DNA from: Prevotella sp. P5-50 | Lineage (GTDB): Bacteria; Bacteroidota; Bacteroidia; Bacteroidales; Bacteroidaceae | DNA: 64,000 bases | Direction: 5' to 3' | NCBI RefSeq assembly: GCF_002251295.1 | Contig: NZ_NPJA01000022.1 | Coordinates: forward strand, 82,853-146,852 | In this document: positions 62,065-64,000 of the stretch, in pieces | Layout of the letters: the number at the start of each line of letters is the position of its first letter | Position numbering within the stretch: the first letter of the stretch is position 1 | The notes under the pieces: model-generated | The model's input: only the letters and a program-made list of their open reading frames with translations | Databases searched by the model: none | What the model was told of the DNA's origin: nothing | Position numbers and translations under genes: made by a program

Positions 62065-63849
62065 CTACATACGCTCAGGAACCTCGATACCAAGCAGTGC
62101 CATGCCATTGCGGATGACTTTTGCCACGTTGCGTGCAATAACAAGACGCACGAGTTTCTTCTGCTCATCGGCCTCGTTGAGGATGCTATAGTCGTGGTAG
62201 AACTGGTTGAATACCTTTGTGAGTTCGTAGCAGTAGTTGGCAATGCCACTGGGACTGTAGTCTTTACCGGCCTGCTCTACGGCAGCGCCATACTCGCTCA
62301 TCTTCTGGATGAGTTCGGTTTCCTTGTCGGAAAGAACTGCGGTGAGTGGTGCTTCGGATGCTCCCTGCTCGCCTGCCTTGCGCAGAATGCTGCGGATACG
62401 GGCATAGGTATATTGGATGAAAGGACCGGTATTGCCATTGAAGTCGATAGACTCTTCGGGATTGAAGAGCATATTCTTGCGTGCATCAACCTTCAGAATG
62501 AAGTATTTCAGGGCACCCATTCCCACGATGCGTGCAATCTCGTTGCGCTCGTCTTCACTCATATCGTCAAACTTACCCAGTTCCTCACTGGTCTTCTTGG
62601 CGTCGCTGACCATGAGTGCCATCAAGTCGTCGGCATCGACAACAGTACCTTCACGGCTCTTCATCTTACCATTGGGAAGTTCGACCATACCATAGGAGAA
62701 GTGGACAAGTTCCTTACCCCACTTGAAACCGAGGCGATCGAGGAGTATTGAAAGTACCTGGAAGTGGTAGTTCTGCTCATTGCCCACCACGTAAATCATC
62801 TTGTCGATGGGGTAATCCTGGAAGCGCATTTCAGCAGTACCGATATCCTGTGTCATATAGACACTGGTTCCATCGGAACGCAACAGGAGTTTCTGGTCAA
62901 GGCCCTCGTTAGTAAGATCGGCCCAAACAGAATTGTCGGCATGACGCTCAAAGAGGCCTTTGGCAAGTCCTTCCTCTACTTTGGCTTTACCCTTGAGATA
63001 GGTCTGCGATTCATAGTAAATCTTATCAAACGAAACACCCATCTTTTTGTAGGTCTCGTCGAAACCGGCATATACCCAGTTGTTCATCTTTTGCCAGAGG
63101 GCACGCACTTCGGGATCATTATTCTCCCACTTCACCAACATCTCGTGTGCCTCCTTAATGAGAGGAGCCTCCTGCTTGGCTTGTTCTTCGTCCATGCCAC
63201 TTTCAACAAGTTGCTTTACTTCTTCGCGATAATGCTTATCGAAAGCAACATAGTAATCACCAATCAGGTGGTCGCCCTTCTTACCGCTTGTCTCAGGAGT
63301 CTCGCCATTGCCATATTTCAACCAAGCCAACATAGACTTACAGATATGTATGCCTCGGTCGTTGACAATATTGGTCTTCACTACACGATTACCGTTAGCC
63401 TGCATAATCTGTGCTAACGACCAGCCCAACAGGTTGTTGCGCACGTGTCCTAAGTGAAGTGGTTTGTTGGTATTGGGCGAAGAGTATTCGATCATCACCA
63501 ACGGACTATTTTCATTAGCTTGACGCTCACCATAATGTTCATTGGCATTGATATCGTTGAGCAGGGCAAGCCATGCTGCTGGCGCAATGACCAGATTGAG
63601 GAAACCCTTCACAACGTTGAATCCTGCAACAGCTTCGCAATGGTCTGCAAGATACTGACCAATCTCTTGTGCAGTCTGTTCTGGATTCTTCTTAGAAATC
63701 TTAAGGAAGGGAAATACCACTAATGTAAGATTACCCTCAAACTCACTACGTGTCTTCTGCAGTTGCACCATCTTTTCGGGCACTTGTTGTCCGTAAAGTG
63801 ATGATACGGCCTCTTGTGCCGATGTGATTATCTGTGATTCTATATTCAT
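62065..63849 (-). CDS. argS: Arginyl-tRNA synthetase
   Basis: A 594-residue enzyme started at the ATG at 63849 (MNIESQIITSAQEAVSSLYG); the upstream frame only runs into the promoter repeat. It has the N-terminal Add1 domain (to about 115), the HIGH-type motif SSPNTNKPLHLGHVRNNLLG (HLGH), GMVELPNGKMKSREGTVV in place of KMSKS, and an anticodon-binding domain ending PERM. It charges tRNA-Arg. Its promoter is a copy of the 88-bp repeat at 63871-63901, giving a leader of about 15-20 bases. Confidence 0.96.
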   Translation of the reverse strand: MNIESQIITSAQEAVSSLYGQQVPEKMVQLQKTRSEFEGNLTLVVFPFLKISKKNPEQTAQEIGQYLADHCEAVAGFNVVKGFLNLVIAPAAWLALLNDINANEHYGERQANENSPLVMIEYSSPNTNKPLHLGHVRNNLLGWSLAQIMQANGNRVVKTNIVNDRGIHICKSMLAWLKYGNGETPETSGKKGDHLIGDYYVAFDKHYREEVKQLVESGMDEEQAKQEAPLIKEAHEMLVKWENNDPEVRALWQKMNNWVYAGFDETYKKMGVSFDKIYYESQTYLKGKAKVEEGLAKGLFERHADNSVWADLTNEGLDQKLLLRSDGTSVYMTQDIGTAEMRFQDYPIDKMIYVVGNEQNYHFQVLSILLDRLGFKWGKELVHFSYGMVELPNGKMKSREGTVVDADDLMALMVSDAKKTSEELGKFDDMSEDERNEIARIVGMGALKYFILKVDARKNMLFNPEESIDFNGNTGPFIQYTYARIRSILRKAGEQGASEAPLTAVLSDKETELIQKMSEYGAAVEQAGKDYSPSGIANYCYELTKVFNQFYHDYSILNEADEQKKLVRLVIARNVAKVIRNGMALLGIEVPERM

Positions 63850-63870
63850 ATACCTATTATATTTAGAGTG

Positions 63871-64000
63871 CAAAGGTACGATTAAGTGAGCAGAATACAA
63901 AAAGAAATACCAAATTTCTTTTGGATTCTCGAACGTAAGTACCTAAGATGCGAAGCATCAGAGGTACGATTAAGTGAGCAGAATACAAAAAGAAACACCG
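63871..64000 (-). repeat. 88-bp promoter-bearing repeat upstream of argS (continues past the window)
   Basis: On the minus strand, TTTG (63898-63901), 19 bases and TACCTTTG (63871-63878) form a perfect promoter; the box recurs as TACCTCTG at 63959, exactly 88 bases away. Both units have the A-subtype text CACTTAATCG. The palindrome GATGCttcGCATC follows the second box (63947-63959). Confidence 0.88.

Overview
The window looks like chromosomal DNA of a Prevotella-like member of the Bacteroidales. The reasons are: a PorV/PorU type IX secretion pair next to ispF, a xylanase-feruloyl esterase fusion of the type known from rumen Prevotella, the order rplM-rpsI-rpsB-tsf, many Bacteroidetes-only families, and promoters of the form TTTG-N19-21-TAnnTTTG throughout. 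About 50 intact genes, four broken genes or fragments and one transposase remnant can be supported. No tRNA, rRNA, CRISPR array or complete insertion sequence was seen.

Layout. 1-1768: the end of a glycosyltransferase gene and a secreted GH5 glycanase. 2422-11762 (minus): yicC-gmk-nadD run into a surface-decoration operon (phosphoethanolamine-type transferase, two membrane acyltransferases, a HAD phosphatase and two tandem paralogous membrane proteins). 12096-15644: a nonsense-mutated gene, guanine deaminase and two glycosyltransferases. 15693-21546 (minus): FAH-family protein, porU, porV, ispF. 21907-27116: purple-acid-phosphatase-like enzyme, TonB-dependent receptor and beta-helix lipoprotein behind two PHO-box-like direct repeats, probably a phosphate-scavenging operon. 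28405-34417: a secreted protein, an NlpE-like lipoprotein and two multidomain hemicellulases. 34650-36794: an EamA transporter and decaying genes. 37114-39975: translation genes with a structured leader. 41571-43445: three unknown secreted proteins. 44341-50109 (minus): tsaB-DUF4290-murA-rimM-dxr-rseP. 51272-54410: HhH outer-membrane protein and CE2 esterase. 54495-59167 (plus): ruvB-coaD-ybeY-lctP-ribD. 59237-63849 (minus): AAA ATPase with a nuclease-like C-terminus, HAD phosphatase, RNase H and argS.

The most unusual content lies between genes. (1) An 88-bp repeat carrying a complete promoter occurs at four loci and appears to supply the promoters of yicC, guaD, a secreted protein and argS; a short palindrome in it changes both arms together from copy to copy. 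(2) Clusters of the octamer GTGGTCGA, often 11 bp apart, lie beside a CG-alternating tract and 23-bp palindromic arrays; this composite occurs twice in opposite orientation. (3) Both loci of the AAA/DUF4143 ATPase, one intact and one truncated, have direct repeats of exactly 33 bp just upstream, with different sequences. (4) A 1.1-kb gene desert at 50110-51271 holds what looks like an independent structured RNA gene with its own promoter and terminator. (5) Arrays of 22-bp units occur at three places.

All calls come from reading the sequence; no database search was possible. Family names are from memory.
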